From Myxococcales bacterium (GTDB lineage: Bacteria > Myxococcota_C > UBA6777), in the NCBI GenBank assembly GCA_020632975.1, contig JACKEL010000004.1, forward strand, positions 62,001 to 126,000: DNA of 64,000 bases. The letters are read 5' to 3'. The notes under the pieces are model-generated. The model did not search any database. It saw only the letters and a list, made by a program, of their open reading frames with translations, and was not told where the DNA came from. The translations under genes and the position numbers were made by a program. Positions 52,754 to 61,834 of this stretch are shown here, piece by piece; within the stretch, counting starts at the first letter, position 1, and every line of letters starts with the position of its first letter.

Positions 52754-55045
52754 TCAAAGCCCACAGAGTCCGCGGAAAAAGACTTGGCGGTTTCCTGTGC
52801 GGGTATCTGTCCAAAATGCGCCAAAAAGGGTGTTGGATATCGCTTCGATCTTGGGGTCGTAGACGTAGCCTGTGGTGTTGGTGATCTGGGTCTTCGTGCC
52901 TTTGGTGTTGCCGAGGTATCCGAGCCTGACGAACCAGAACTGACGTTTTCCTGAACGTGAGTCTCCCCACAACAGGCCGTAGTCGCTGGTCGTGGATGTG
53001 GTCATGGGGGAAAGCCCTATGTAGAGCGGCGATGTGGCTTGGGTGGTGAGTTGGTAATTGACGCCGCGAGAAGAGGTGGAACGAGTCACGCGTGTGGCGT
53101 GGAGCTGTGTGCTACCGCTGCGGCCATCGAGATACACCATCATAAAGTACGAACCATTGGCCGATATCACAGGTGAGCTAGAGGAGCTTGCGTTGTTGGA
53201 GACGTTGACTTCGCTGTCTGGCATGGTTCCGCTTGTGGTGATCTTGCGGAAGTACACTTCGCTGTTTCCGCTGATACGCGAATCACTCCAAGAGATACCA
53301 AAGTCCGTCCCTGACACAGCGATGCCAATCGAAGAGGTAAAGCTCGTGCTCGCTTGGTTGACATTGACGATGGAACCTGTGTTGGTTCCGAGGCTTGTGT
53401 AACGTTGGAACTTGATCTGGTAGCCTGTCCCACTTGTGTATTCGTACCAAACGGCCCCGTAGTAGGTGCCATTCCATGCAAAGCGCGCAGACGAACTTGA
53501 GCCTATGGTGATGGCTTTGGTGCTCAGTGTGCTACCTGTGGTGCTGATGCGCGCGAAGGTGTATTTGTAACCCGCATCGTACACGTACCAAAAAGCCCCA
53601 TAGTTCGAGCCTGTCCAGATGAGATGGAGGTTGGAGGGGCTAAAGTTTAGGGTCGTGATGCTTTTGGCGGGAGCAAGGGACTTTCCAGTGCGGTCAAACC
53701 GCTGAAAGTAGATGGTCTTGTCTTGGCGGAAGAGCACCCCATACGCTTGTCCATCCCACGCGACGCCAAGCCCGTAGTAAGCGAGGCTTGTGTCGTTTGT
53801 CAGGTTGATCTCGTCGCCGATGGTTTCGTCGATCTTGCCATCACAGTCGTTATCTTGGCTATCGCAGACTTCGGCTCCTGCGGTGGGGGCGGTGCAGTTG
53901 GTCCACTGACCTCGATCGCATGTCTCGGTCCCTGCGCCGCAAGTACTGTTGCAAGCGCGTGTAAGGGCTTCATCTGTCTTGCCATCGCAGTCGTTGTCTT
54001 TGTTGTCGCAGGTCTCCGCGCTACCTGTCGCAGCACTACAAGCTTTCCATGTGCCATTTTCGCAGGTTTGTATGCCCGAACCACACGATGTCGTACAAGA
54101 TCTTGTGAGATTTTCGTCTACCGTCCCATCGCAATTGTTGTCTTTGTTGTCGCAGGTCTCTGCGGTGGGTTCGATCGCGCCTTCGCAAGTGGTGCTCCAC
54201 TGACCCGCCACGCAGCGTCGTTTGCCTTCTACGCAAGTCCCTTTGTTGACACCACAAGGTTGTTCTAGGGTTTCGTCGGTCTTGCCGTCACAGTCGTTGT
54301 CTTGGTTGTCGCAGACCTCTTGACTGGGGCCTTTATCACCTACGCAAGCCCCCCAAGTTTGGGTGCGATCACAGATCTGTGTACCATCTTTGCAAGTGCC
54401 TTTTCCGCGCGTGGAGGGATCGCCTGTATAGCAAGCTTGTGTGCTTCCTGGGGCGCAGTTGCAAGGAGGGGTTTCATCGACTTGACCATTGCAATTGTCA
54501 TCGATGCCATTCCCGCAGATCTCGGATGCTTGGGGCTGAACGGTTTGGGAACATTGGAGACTTCCTTGGACACACTTCTCGATCCCGCGTTCACAAGGAC
54601 CAGACTGGCCTGCCACAAGGCAAGGCCCTCCACCAAAGTTCCCATCGTCGATTTGTCCGTTGCAGTCGTTGTCGATGCCATCACACTGTTCCGTGGCGGG
54701 CTTGGTGTCACCTAGGCAAGCTCCCCAAAAACCTCCGCTGCAAAGTTGTTTTCCGTCTTTACAAGCGCCCACTTTTCGCGTTTGTTGGGCGCCCGTGTAG
54801 CAGGGCTGCGTTTCACCATTTTGGCAAAGGCCCGATGGCTTGGGGCCTGCGTCAGTTGTGGGTTCTTCGTCTTTTTGGCCGACACAAACCCCTTGTTGGC
54901 AAAGGCTCGTCCCTCCGCAGTCTGCGTCAAAGCGGCACTCGCTACAGCCAAAACCCCCGCCCCAAGAGAGTATCCAGCCTAGGGCAAGATAACTTGTCAG
55001 CAAGGGAATCCATTGAAGGTGTCGCTTGTTTTGAGACTTTGGCAT
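52754..55045 (-). CDS. MopE-motif exported protein with propeller-like C-terminus
   Basis: 763 aa from ATG 55045 (AAGGA upstream). The N-terminus (IPLLTSYLALGWILSWGGG) ends in GFGCSEC, an atypical lipobox. Residues about 75-410 hold six MopE-like motifs: CDGIDNDCNGQIDD, CGNGIDDNCNGQVDE, CDNQDNDCDGKTDE, CDNKDNNCDGTVDE, a further CDNKDNDCDG and CDSQDNDCDGKIDE, with CPxGSTQACYTGD-type spacers. The C-terminal about 340 residues are beta-rich (GQAYGVLFRQDKTIYFQRF, SNLHLIWTGSNYGAFW, GISWSDSRISGNSEVYFRKI), a propeller typical of cell-surface proteins. The motif pattern suggests Ca- or Cu-binding on the outer surface. Confidence 0.85.
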   Translation of the reverse strand: MPKSQNKRHLQWIPLLTSYLALGWILSWGGGFGCSECRFDADCGGTSLCQQGVCVGQKDEEPTTDAGPKPSGLCQNGETQPCYTGAQQTRKVGACKDGKQLCSGGFWGACLGDTKPATEQCDGIDNDCNGQIDDGNFGGGPCLVAGQSGPCERGIEKCVQGSLQCSQTVQPQASEICGNGIDDNCNGQVDETPPCNCAPGSTQACYTGDPSTRGKGTCKDGTQICDRTQTWGACVGDKGPSQEVCDNQDNDCDGKTDETLEQPCGVNKGTCVEGKRRCVAGQWSTTCEGAIEPTAETCDNKDNNCDGTVDENLTRSCTTSCGSGIQTCENGTWKACSAATGSAETCDNKDNDCDGKTDEALTRACNSTCGAGTETCDRGQWTNCTAPTAGAEVCDSQDNDCDGKIDETIGDEINLTNDTSLAYYGLGVAWDGQAYGVLFRQDKTIYFQRFDRTGKSLAPAKSITTLNFSPSNLHLIWTGSNYGAFWYVYDAGYKYTFARISTTGSTLSTKAITIGSSSSARFAWNGTYYGAVWYEYTSGTGYQIKFQRYTSLGTNTGSIVNVNQASTSFTSSIGIAVSGTDFGISWSDSRISGNSEVYFRKITTSGTMPDSEVNVSNNASSSSSPVISANGSYFMMVYLDGRSGSTQLHATRVTRSTSSRGVNYQLTTQATSPLYIGLSPMTTSTTSDYGLLWGDSRSGKRQFWFVRLGYLGNTKGTKTQITNTTGYVYDPKIEAISNTLFGAFWTDTRTGNRQVFFRGLCGL

Positions 55046-55344
55046 GCAAGAGATTCCTTCCAAATATGCAAAGACGTATCAACGGGCTACTCATAGGCGT
55101 TTTTAGGAGGTTTTTGGGAAAACCGCAAGTAATGGACATCAAACAAGTGCCACGGTGTAACCCTTCGATGGATGGGATGGTCTCACTCTCTTGCTCCCAA
55201 AGAGCGTGCAAGGAGGACCACCATGCTTGCTTGCTTGTCCCCAATACAGGCTCGGATTTGGGAAAAAACTTGCGTCAGGAGGGCCTTTGATAGAGATTGG
55301 GGCATACAGAACTTCAGAGAGTCCACACAGAGAGGCTTGGGTTT
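55046..55344. other. Divergent intergenic region, 299 bp
   Basis: It lies between the MopE protein (minus) and the Sel1 protein (plus). A possible minus-strand promoter, TTGCGG, 17 bases, TAAAAA, lies near 55099-55127. A strong Shine-Dalgarno, AAGGAGG at 55210-55216, precedes an ATG at 55223, but that frame then runs antiphase through the Sel1 gene (see rejected). Confidence 0.4.
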
Positions 55345-56661
55345 ATGGTACACGAGAGAAACACACCACAACGACGCACACAACAAAACGCATGGAGCAA
55401 ACCCTGTTGGCGCAGAAGCAGCGCGCTGCTTTGGGGCTTGGTGGCTTTGCTTTGGGGGCTTTCGGGGGCCCAAGCGAGAGCAAAAGGGAGTTTCAAAGAC
55501 TACCAAAAGGCTTGTCGCAAGGGGAACTCTGGAGGCTGTTTGCATCTGGGCTTTTTGTTTGAGACGGGAAAGACCGTTGGGAAAAAAGATCTCCAAGAAG
55601 CACTGCGTTTTTATACACGTGCATGTGAGTTGAAAAAGGCGCGTGGCTGCACGGACGCTGGTGTGTTGTGGGCTTCGGGTCGCCTTGGAAAAGTGTCGAT
55701 GTACAAAGCGGTCTCCTTCTACGAGAAGGGCTGCGCAAGACACGATCACAAAGGATGTTTTTTGCTGGCGACGTATCTTGAGAAAGACAAGCCCAAAAAG
55801 CAGCACAAAAAGGCGCACGCGACTTACGAAAAAGCCTGTCTTTATGGATCTGGTGAAGCTTGTTTGTTGCTTGGAAAACGCCATGATTCGGGGATCTTGG
55901 CAAAGAAAGAAGCCAAGAGCGCCGTCCAGTGGTTTCGCCGCGCTTGCTTGTGGATGCGCGATCACGAGGCTTGTGCGCGCTGGTCGGTCTATCTTGACCG
56001 TGGCAAGGGCGTGGCACGTGACTCTGCGCTTGCACAAAAAAACTGGCAGTGGTCATGCAACAAAAAGCACGCATTGTCCTGCACGTTGTTGGGGATCAGC
56101 TATCGCGATGGGCGTGCTGGCAAACCATCCGCTTCCAAGGCTGCCAAGATGTTTCGTTTGGGATGTCGCTTTCGCAACCAACAAGGCTGCGTTTTGCTCG
56201 CGCGTCTCTTCGAAAGCGGCTTTGGTGGGAAGCGAAACCGCCAGCGCTTTGCCCGCAATGCCCACGATATCTACCTCAAGGCTTGCCAACGCGGGGCACA
56301 TCAGGCTTGCTTTAATGCCGCAGTGAATTACGAAAAAGGCCGTTCTACCCGAAGAAATCATGTAAAAGCTTTGCAGATGTACGAAAAAGCTTGCCATCAT
56401 GGTTCGGGGATCGGCTGTTATGCGTTGGCTTTTCACCTGCAAGCGGGGCCTCCAGCCGTGAAAGCCCCCAAGCGTGCGAAAAAGAAACGCAAGAAGAAAC
56501 GTGCCAAAAAAAGCCGCAAAAAGCGTCGTAAAAAAGCACGTCGCAAAAGAGCTGTTCGTTTGGCGTCTTCAAAGCCTGTCCAAAAAGTAAGTGAGGCGCG
56601 TCTGCTGCGCTTGGTGCGTCGGGCTTGCAAACTGGGTTACAAACCCGCTTGCAAACTGTAG
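55345..56661 (+). CDS. Cys-rich Sel1-repeat protein with a Lys/Arg tract
   Basis: 438 aa from ATG 55345. A long polar N-region leads to a signal-like helix (SALLWGLVALLWGLSGAQARA). About nine Sel1-like units of 36-40 aa follow, most with paired cysteines in the pattern ACxxGxxxxCxxLGxxYxxG (ACLYGSGEACLLLGKRHDSG, ACHHGSGIGCYALAFHL), as in Helicobacter Hcp proteins where each pair is a disulfide. Near the C-terminus (about residues 372-410) an insert of Lys and Arg (RAKKKRKKKRAKKSRKKRRK) interrupts the array before a last half unit. Likely periplasmic; the tract could bind acidic polymers or membranes. Confidence 0.82.
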   Translation: MVHERNTPQRRTQQNAWSKPCWRRSSALLWGLVALLWGLSGAQARAKGSFKDYQKACRKGNSGGCLHLGFLFETGKTVGKKDLQEALRFYTRACELKKARGCTDAGVLWASGRLGKVSMYKAVSFYEKGCARHDHKGCFLLATYLEKDKPKKQHKKAHATYEKACLYGSGEACLLLGKRHDSGILAKKEAKSAVQWFRRACLWMRDHEACARWSVYLDRGKGVARDSALAQKNWQWSCNKKHALSCTLLGISYRDGRAGKPSASKAAKMFRLGCRFRNQQGCVLLARLFESGFGGKRNRQRFARNAHDIYLKACQRGAHQACFNAAVNYEKGRSTRRNHVKALQMYEKACHHGSGIGCYALAFHLQAGPPAVKAPKRAKKKRKKKRAKKSRKKRRKKARRKRAVRLASSKPVQKVSEARLLRLVRRACKLGYKPACKL

Positions 56662-56683
56662 TTTTCGGTTTTGGGGGGAGGCG

Positions 56684-57256
56684 ATGCCTCATCAAAAAAA
56701 TCATCCCACATCACAAAAGTCCTTGTACGAACGCGTCTTAGGCGAAGAGGTGGAACATCTCTCTCCTGTGGTTCGCGATGCGCATACACGTCCCCAAGGT
56801 GTCGAAGCAAAAGGTCTTTTCGCTGTGCGCCACGGAGAAGGTTGGCTGCGTCGTACCTTGGCTTGGTTGATGCGCTTGCCGCCTGCCTCCACAGAGACGC
56901 CTGTGACGCTTCATGTCGAGGTCCACGGCGACGAAGAGCGGTGGGTTCGGACATTTGGTAAGTTTGTCTTTTCCACGCGTCAGTACGCTCGTGGGGGGCT
57001 TTTGTGGGAGGTGTTGTGGCCCGTCTCTGTGGGGATGGTGCTTTCTGCAAAAGAGGGCGCGCTGTACTTTACGACCCAAAAGATCCGTATCTTGGGGCTT
57101 CCGTGGCCTTTGTGGCTTTCTCCTTGTCCCTTTGCCGTCGCCTCACAAAAAGACGAAACCACGTGGCACATCCGCGTTTCTGTTTCGCTTCCTGTTCTTG
57201 GAGAGATCGCCTCTTATACAGGTGACATCTCTTCGTTGGAAAAGCGCCCCTCCTAA
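56684..57256 (+). CDS. DUF4166 domain protein
   Basis: 190 aa from ATG 56684, fixed by GGAGGCG. The sequence follows the DUF4166 pattern: SLYERVLGEEVEHLSPVVRD, a small-residue strand GLFAVRHGEGWLRRTLAWLM, LPP...PVTLHVEVHGDEERWVR and TFGKFVFSTRQ, then LLWEVLWPVSVGMVLSAKEG and PWPLWLSP. Function of the family is unknown; it often stands alone or follows NAD-binding saccharopine-type domains. It lies 22 bases after the Sel1 gene, so the two are co-transcribed. Confidence 0.8.
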   Translation: MPHQKNHPTSQKSLYERVLGEEVEHLSPVVRDAHTRPQGVEAKGLFAVRHGEGWLRRTLAWLMRLPPASTETPVTLHVEVHGDEERWVRTFGKFVFSTRQYARGGLLWEVLWPVSVGMVLSAKEGALYFTTQKIRILGLPWPLWLSPCPFAVASQKDETTWHIRVSVSLPVLGEIASYTGDISSLEKRPS

Positions 57257-57306
57257 ACGAGTGATCCCTTCGTATCCAACGTAGAAAACAACCCTTTCAA
57301 GACGAC

Positions 57307-57332
57307 AAAAGAGTCTAACTTCAGACTTTTTC
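57307..57332. terminator. Candidate bidirectional intrinsic terminator
   Basis: AAAAGAGTCT (57307-57316) can pair with AGACTTTTT (57323-57331) over a 6-base loop, giving a 9-bp stem with A and T tracts at either end. It sits between convergent genes (stops at 57256 and 57321) but overlaps the last codon and stop of the minus gene, and the GC core is short. Confidence 0.35.
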
Positions 57333-59003
57333 TTCTACGTCTTGGCAGATCTTTCTTGCATGACGAAGAAGCAGGTCTGTTTGTGTTCCTGCGGGGAGAA
57401 GGAAAAAGACGATAGAACGGGGATGTTTAGAGAGAAAGCCCACATAATGAACGAATTGCTCTGAACAGAACAACATGTCTCTGTATTGTGCGGCCTGATG
57501 AGCGGATGCAAGGAGCTTTGCGACAGAGGCATCACAAAGCAACGCGGCGTGGGCTTCTGGGTCTTGGGAGAACTGTGAGAGCCAACAATCATGTGCAGCG
57601 GAAAAGACGCCTGCTCCACAAATCCCAGGGAGTTGTTCGGCTGCTTGGCGTGTCAGTTGGTTGGCAAGCGTGCGCAAAGCAGGTTCGGGTGAAAAGACGG
57701 TTGGTTCGATGATGGTGGTTTCGTTGGTTTGTTGCATTTCACTGTTGAGCGTATGGGGAAGGTAGGCTTCTTCCTTTGGGGGTGGAAAAGTCTCATAAGA
57801 GGCTTGCGGTATGCCGATTTGTTGGAGTGCATCAAGCGCGTCGAACGAAGAGGGCGCGGCTGAGCGAGGGGTGACACCTTTGTGCATGGGAGAGGGAGCC
57901 TCCAAAGCATCCAAAGCGCCCATCGAATCGAGAGCGAGCCGTTTGTTGGATGGTTTGGTTGCAGAGATCGGATGAGGGGTTTGGCGAAGCAGGTCCAACG
58001 GCGAGACCTCTTGGAAGTCGCAGTTGACTTCGTTCAATCGCACCGCATCATAAGGCCCGATATGTGGCTCTTTGTGGATGGGAAGTTCGAGGTTGCTGAG
58101 TTGGTCGAGCCAAGCAGGATCTTCGCGGTACGCGTAGGCGCGGAATGCATCGAGCAAAGCGCCCCAAAAGGTCCGCAGATCGCGCGGTCGTGCTTCGGGT
58201 GTCTTGGCCATGCCCCAAAGAAGGGTCTCTTCGAGTTCGGGAAGTCGCTCGAAAAAGGTGTCTCTTTCGCGAAGATAAGGCGGTGGCGCGTGGACATGAC
58301 TTGCCATGATGGCGTAAGCAGTCTTGCCATGGAAGGGAACTTCCCGTGTAAGCGTCTCAAACAACATCACCGCCAAGGCATAGAGATCCGTTCGAGGGTC
58401 CACGGAGTTTTGCCCTTGGGCTTGCTCTGGGGCCATGTACAAGGGCGTTCCCAAGGTGGTGTTGGATTGCGTGATCGGGCTTTCCTCGTCCATGGGGCGC
58501 GCGATACCAAAGTCGATGATCTTGGCGTGGTGGTTTTGTTGGCGTTCGTCAGGAAGAAGAAAGATATTGCCAGGCTTGAGATCGCGGTGAAGCAAGCGGC
58601 GTTGGTGGATATAATCTAGCCCTGAGCAGATCTGGAAAAAGAGATGGGCCACTTCATAAAGGCCGATCTGTGCGGATCTTTGCTTAATGAGGTCTTGCAG
58701 CGTATATCCATCCAACCACTCCATCACCAAGACACAGCCGAGAAGTTCGTCTTGGCCAGCGTGAAGAAGTTGAACGATATGAGGATGCTGAAGTTGGGAG
58801 AGAAGTTGGGCCTCACGCAAAAAGCGTTGGCTCCAAGCGGCTTCGATTTGGCGATTGGGGTGCAGGATCTTGATGGCGGCCCATTGTTGGGTTTCCGTTT
58901 CTTGCGCTTGAAAAACCGAAGACATTCCTCCCGCATAGATACAGTGTTGTAGACGCCAACGTTCAAAGAGAAGTCGGTCTTTCCATAAAGTTTCAGATAA
59001 CAT
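57321..59003 (-). CDS. Ser/Thr protein kinase with C-terminal roadblock/LC7-like domain
   Basis: 560 aa from ATG 59003 (AAGGA 8 bases upstream). The kinase domain (about 15-275) has a non-canonical glycine loop, CIYAGGMSSVFQA, in which the first Gly is Ala; Lys45 in AAIKIL, HRDLKPGN (Asp141), DFG (164-166) and TPLYMAPEQA are intact. There is no TM helix. A Pro/Glu/Thr-rich linker follows, then about 110 residues (LTRQAAEQLPGICGAGVF, CWLSQFSQDPEAHAALLC, FVHYVGFLSKHPRSIVFFLL) resembling the roadblock/LC7 fold, which in MglB-type proteins regulates small GTPases. The combination suggests kinase output towards a GTPase module (inference). Confidence 0.85.
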   Translation of the reverse strand: MLSETLWKDRLLFERWRLQHCIYAGGMSSVFQAQETETQQWAAIKILHPNRQIEAAWSQRFLREAQLLSQLQHPHIVQLLHAGQDELLGCVLVMEWLDGYTLQDLIKQRSAQIGLYEVAHLFFQICSGLDYIHQRRLLHRDLKPGNIFLLPDERQQNHHAKIIDFGIARPMDEESPITQSNTTLGTPLYMAPEQAQGQNSVDPRTDLYALAVMLFETLTREVPFHGKTAYAIMASHVHAPPPYLRERDTFFERLPELEETLLWGMAKTPEARPRDLRTFWGALLDAFRAYAYREDPAWLDQLSNLELPIHKEPHIGPYDAVRLNEVNCDFQEVSPLDLLRQTPHPISATKPSNKRLALDSMGALDALEAPSPMHKGVTPRSAAPSSFDALDALQQIGIPQASYETFPPPKEEAYLPHTLNSEMQQTNETTIIEPTVFSPEPALRTLANQLTRQAAEQLPGICGAGVFSAAHDCWLSQFSQDPEAHAALLCDASVAKLLASAHQAAQYRDMLFCSEQFVHYVGFLSKHPRSIVFFLLPAGTQTDLLLRHARKICQDVEEKV

Positions 59004-59059
59004 CACAAGATTCCTTCTCAAAACAAAATCAAGACCCCCTCAGTCTTGAAGTTGGCGTG

Positions 59060-59088
59060 GATGTAGTGAGGCTTGCAAAAGATGTCAA
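59060..59088 (-). promoter_or_regulatory. Candidate promoter of the kinase at 57321-59003
   Basis: On the minus strand TTGACA (59088-59083), exactly 17 bases and TACATC (59065-59060), giving a 57-base leader. The -35 is perfect, the -10 3 of 6. Confidence 0.5.
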
Positions 59089-59192
59089 GGGGGCGCGCCC
59101 TTTGAGACAAGAAAACCCCCGAAATCATGGGGTTGTGGTTTTGGGGCAGAGGGGAGATCAGGTTTTGTTCGCTCGTTTGGTTTTTTGCTGCG

Positions 59193-59221
59193 TTGAAGTT
59201 GCGAGCGTGCTGAGGTATGTT
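59193..59221 (+). promoter_or_regulatory. Candidate promoter of the GNAT gene
   Basis: TTGAAG (59193-59198), a 17-base spacer and TATGTT (59216-59221) lie 38 bases before the ATG at 59260. Confidence 0.5.
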
Positions 59222-59259
59222 GGGTTGATGAACCCGATTCAAGGAGCGCAGAGAACGAG

Positions 59260-60060
59260 ATGGCAGCGCGCGAGTTGACAAATAGAGAAGAGATTGAACC
59301 TTACCTTCGCAAAAATGTAGGCTTACACATGTACGCCTTGGGCGACTTGGAGGAGCCTTACTGGTCTAGGACGCGTTGGTGGGGGTGGGAAGAACGGGGC
59401 GAGCTTCGTTCAGTTCTGTTGTTGTACCACGGAGACGAAGGGCCTTGTTTGTTGGGACTCACAGACGAGTTATCGCCGATGCAACGCCTCCTTGCAGAGG
59501 TGGAAGGTGACTTGCCTTCGCCATGTTATGCGCATCTGAGCCCACGCGTGGCCCAAGCTCTCTTGCGCAAGGGTTGGAGCGCTGAGAAAAAAGCCGACCT
59601 CTTTAAGATGGTGTTGACTGCCCCCGAGTTTTTGGAGGTGGTTCGCGACGATGGTGTGCTGACCCCCACAGACAAGGATTACGACGCGTTGGAGGCCTTG
59701 TACAAGGTGAGTTACCCTGGACACTGGTTTACGCGGTCGCGTTTGTCTGAGGGCTGGGTACGAGGCATCAAAGAAGGCAATCGCTGGGTGGCTGTGGCGG
59801 GGGTCCATGTGGTCTCTCGTCAGATGAAGGTCGCTGCTTTGGGCAACATCACAGTGCATCCTGAGGCGCGAGGAGCAGGCTTGGGGATGCGGATCACGGG
59901 CTCTTTGTGTCGTGCTTTGCATGAGGTCGGCATCAAAGATATCGGTCTCAACGTGCGCATCGACAACAAAGTGGCGCGCAGCTGTTACGAACGCTTGGGC
60001 TTTTCTGTGGTGGCATCTTACGGAGAGTTTGTTCTCCAACGCGGCGAAGAGGCTTCTTGA
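59260..60060 (+). CDS. GNAT-family N-acetyltransferase
   Basis: 266 aa, ATG 59260. The C-terminal half is a GNAT fold: VAVAGVHVVSRQMKVAALGN (beta 4), then the acetyl-CoA loop VHPEARGAGLGMRITGSL (motif A, R-x-x-G-x-G type), and LNVRIDNKVARSCYERLGFS (motif B, N-A-x-Y-x-x-L-G-F type). The N-terminal half (YLRKNVGLHMYALGDLEEPY) is typical of the FR47/GNAT-like double-domain group. Substrate unknown. Promoter candidate at 59193-59221. Confidence 0.88.
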   Translation: MAARELTNREEIEPYLRKNVGLHMYALGDLEEPYWSRTRWWGWEERGELRSVLLLYHGDEGPCLLGLTDELSPMQRLLAEVEGDLPSPCYAHLSPRVAQALLRKGWSAEKKADLFKMVLTAPEFLEVVRDDGVLTPTDKDYDALEALYKVSYPGHWFTRSRLSEGWVRGIKEGNRWVAVAGVHVVSRQMKVAALGNITVHPEARGAGLGMRITGSLCRALHEVGIKDIGLNVRIDNKVARSCYERLGFSVVASYGEFVLQRGEEAS

Positions 60061-60136
60061 GAAAACTCTCTTCATGAAGCTGTCGCGTGCGTCAGGAAAG
60101 CTCGGGAGGAAGGGTCTTTAAGAAAGGCTGTGGGGA

Positions 60137-61771
60137 TTAAGGGACAGTCCAGACCGCAGCACCTGCACCTGGGTGTTGGACGTGTTGGGGATGGTAGTGA
60201 GAGGCGTCGATCTCTGGAAAGATATTGTCTTTCCACTCGTATTCTTCGAGGCTTACGATATCAATCTGATTGCGTTTGAGCTGTTCTGCGAGGGCGTGAA
60301 AGCGCGTGATGTGTTCGCGGGTGCGCTTTTCTGCGTAAGGAACGGTGGTTTGCATCGTCATGATGAAAGCCCAGTCTGAAGCTTGCGCCAGCACCAACTC
60401 CCGCGCCATCTGGTTGAGCACGCGTCGTTGGATGGTGGTGGGTTCTGCAAAGCGTCTTGTGAGCTGGACCATCTGTTCTTCCGCATGGTGGAGGTGGGGA
60501 TAGATCCACTCATTGGTGTGGTTGAGCCAGACCCCATAGTAACCATTGGCACCCCAGCTCGAAAGTGCGGGCTGAACGACCTGATGGGTCTGCTCTGTCT
60601 GAAGATAATCTTCTGGGGTGATCAGCTTGATCTCATCTTGGTCAAAGGCGGCTTTACGGAACAGGAACTCTAAGAACAATGGGCCTTCAAACCACCAGTG
60701 GCCGAAGAGTTCCGCATCGTAAGGAGCGGTCAAGTGTGGGGTGACCCCATAGGCTGCGCGAAGATTGCGACACTGCTTGAGGCGATTGCGCAAAAAGTCC
60801 CCTGCGTGGGCTGCTGCGCGTTCTCTGGCCCAAGCTGGGACATAGGGTTCTTTTTTCGAGAGGTCCACTTTGCCCGTGATACGGTGATATTTGATGCCCA
60901 AGTTGCGGCGTATCCCATCAGGGTGGCGACACTCTCCAAGCTCAGACTCTGGAAGATCGTACCCAAGATCGCGGTAAAACTCCCGATACAAAGGGTCGCC
61001 TGGATACCCTTCTTCTGCGCTCCAGACTTGATGAGAACACTCTTGGTCACGTCCAAAGGCCATCACACCCGCAGGGGTGCAGATCGGGCGCGCAGTGCCA
61101 AAGCGAGGGGCTGGCGTAGCGTGGAGCAGTCCGTGGCTTTCCATAAAGTAGTACTGAAGTCCGACATCTTTTAAGAGTTTTTCCATGCCAGGAGCATAAG
61201 CACACTCGGAAAGCCAGATCCCACGGGGAGCACGGCCAAAGTGACGGGTGTAATTTTGGACGCCGATTTGGAGTTGGGCGTGGCGTGCTTCGTCTGTGGC
61301 CATCAAAGGCAGATAACCGTGCGTTGCAGGGCACGTTACGATGGTCAGTCCGCTTTCTTTTTGGAGGCGCGCAAAAGCCCCAATCAAGTCGTGTTTCCAG
61401 CGGACAGTGTAGTCCTCATGAACAGACTTGAGGTCTTGGTAGGCGTGATGCGCAGCGTCTTGAAAGCGTGTTCCTTTGTTGGCGTGGGCTTGGCGCTCTG
61501 CGAGGTCAAGCAAGCGCTCCAATCGAGCGACATAGCGCTCTTGGAGCAGCTTGTCGCTCAGCATCTCGCACAAGGGGGGCGTCATGGACATGGTCAGTGC
61601 AAAAGGGACGCGCTCTCGTTCCAACCGCTCCATCATCTGAAGAAGGGGGATATAAGTCTCTGTAATCGCTTCGTAAAGCCAGTCTTCTTCGAGGAAGTCT
61701 GGGTACTCAGGATGACGAACAAAAGGAAGATGTGCGTGTAGGACGATGGAGAGGTAACCGATCGGTTTCAT
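60137..61771 (-). CDS. GH57 1,4-alpha-glucan branching enzyme
   Basis: 544 aa, ATG 61771 with AAGGA upstream. GH57 motifs in order: LHAHLPFVRHPE (7-18 region), TMSMTPPLCEM, TCPATHGYLPL, WLSECAYAPG with nucleophile Glu189, and APYDAELFGHWWFEGP with acid/base Asp352. The central insert and C-terminal helical domain fit the family's branching-enzyme branch (about 520-560 aa) rather than amylopullulanases. It transfers alpha-1,4 chains to make alpha-1,6 branches in glycogen. It lies 63 bases after the DUF4912 gene, the probable operon partner. Confidence 0.92.
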   Translation of the reverse strand: MKPIGYLSIVLHAHLPFVRHPEYPDFLEEDWLYEAITETYIPLLQMMERLERERVPFALTMSMTPPLCEMLSDKLLQERYVARLERLLDLAERQAHANKGTRFQDAAHHAYQDLKSVHEDYTVRWKHDLIGAFARLQKESGLTIVTCPATHGYLPLMATDEARHAQLQIGVQNYTRHFGRAPRGIWLSECAYAPGMEKLLKDVGLQYYFMESHGLLHATPAPRFGTARPICTPAGVMAFGRDQECSHQVWSAEEGYPGDPLYREFYRDLGYDLPESELGECRHPDGIRRNLGIKYHRITGKVDLSKKEPYVPAWARERAAAHAGDFLRNRLKQCRNLRAAYGVTPHLTAPYDAELFGHWWFEGPLFLEFLFRKAAFDQDEIKLITPEDYLQTEQTHQVVQPALSSWGANGYYGVWLNHTNEWIYPHLHHAEEQMVQLTRRFAEPTTIQRRVLNQMARELVLAQASDWAFIMTMQTTVPYAEKRTREHITRFHALAEQLKRNQIDIVSLEEYEWKDNIFPEIDASHYHPQHVQHPGAGAAVWTVP

Positions 61772-61834
61772 CAGGACATCCTTGATAAGCCGTAAAGTGC
61801 GGATAGAACGAACGTCTTGTCTTTAGGGAGGTGC

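Noticed and set aside
55223..55633. Frame starting at ATG 55223 behind a strong AAGGAGG
   Set aside because: It overlaps the Sel1 gene in another frame for most of its length and has no recognisable fold. It could only be a short leader or coincidence.
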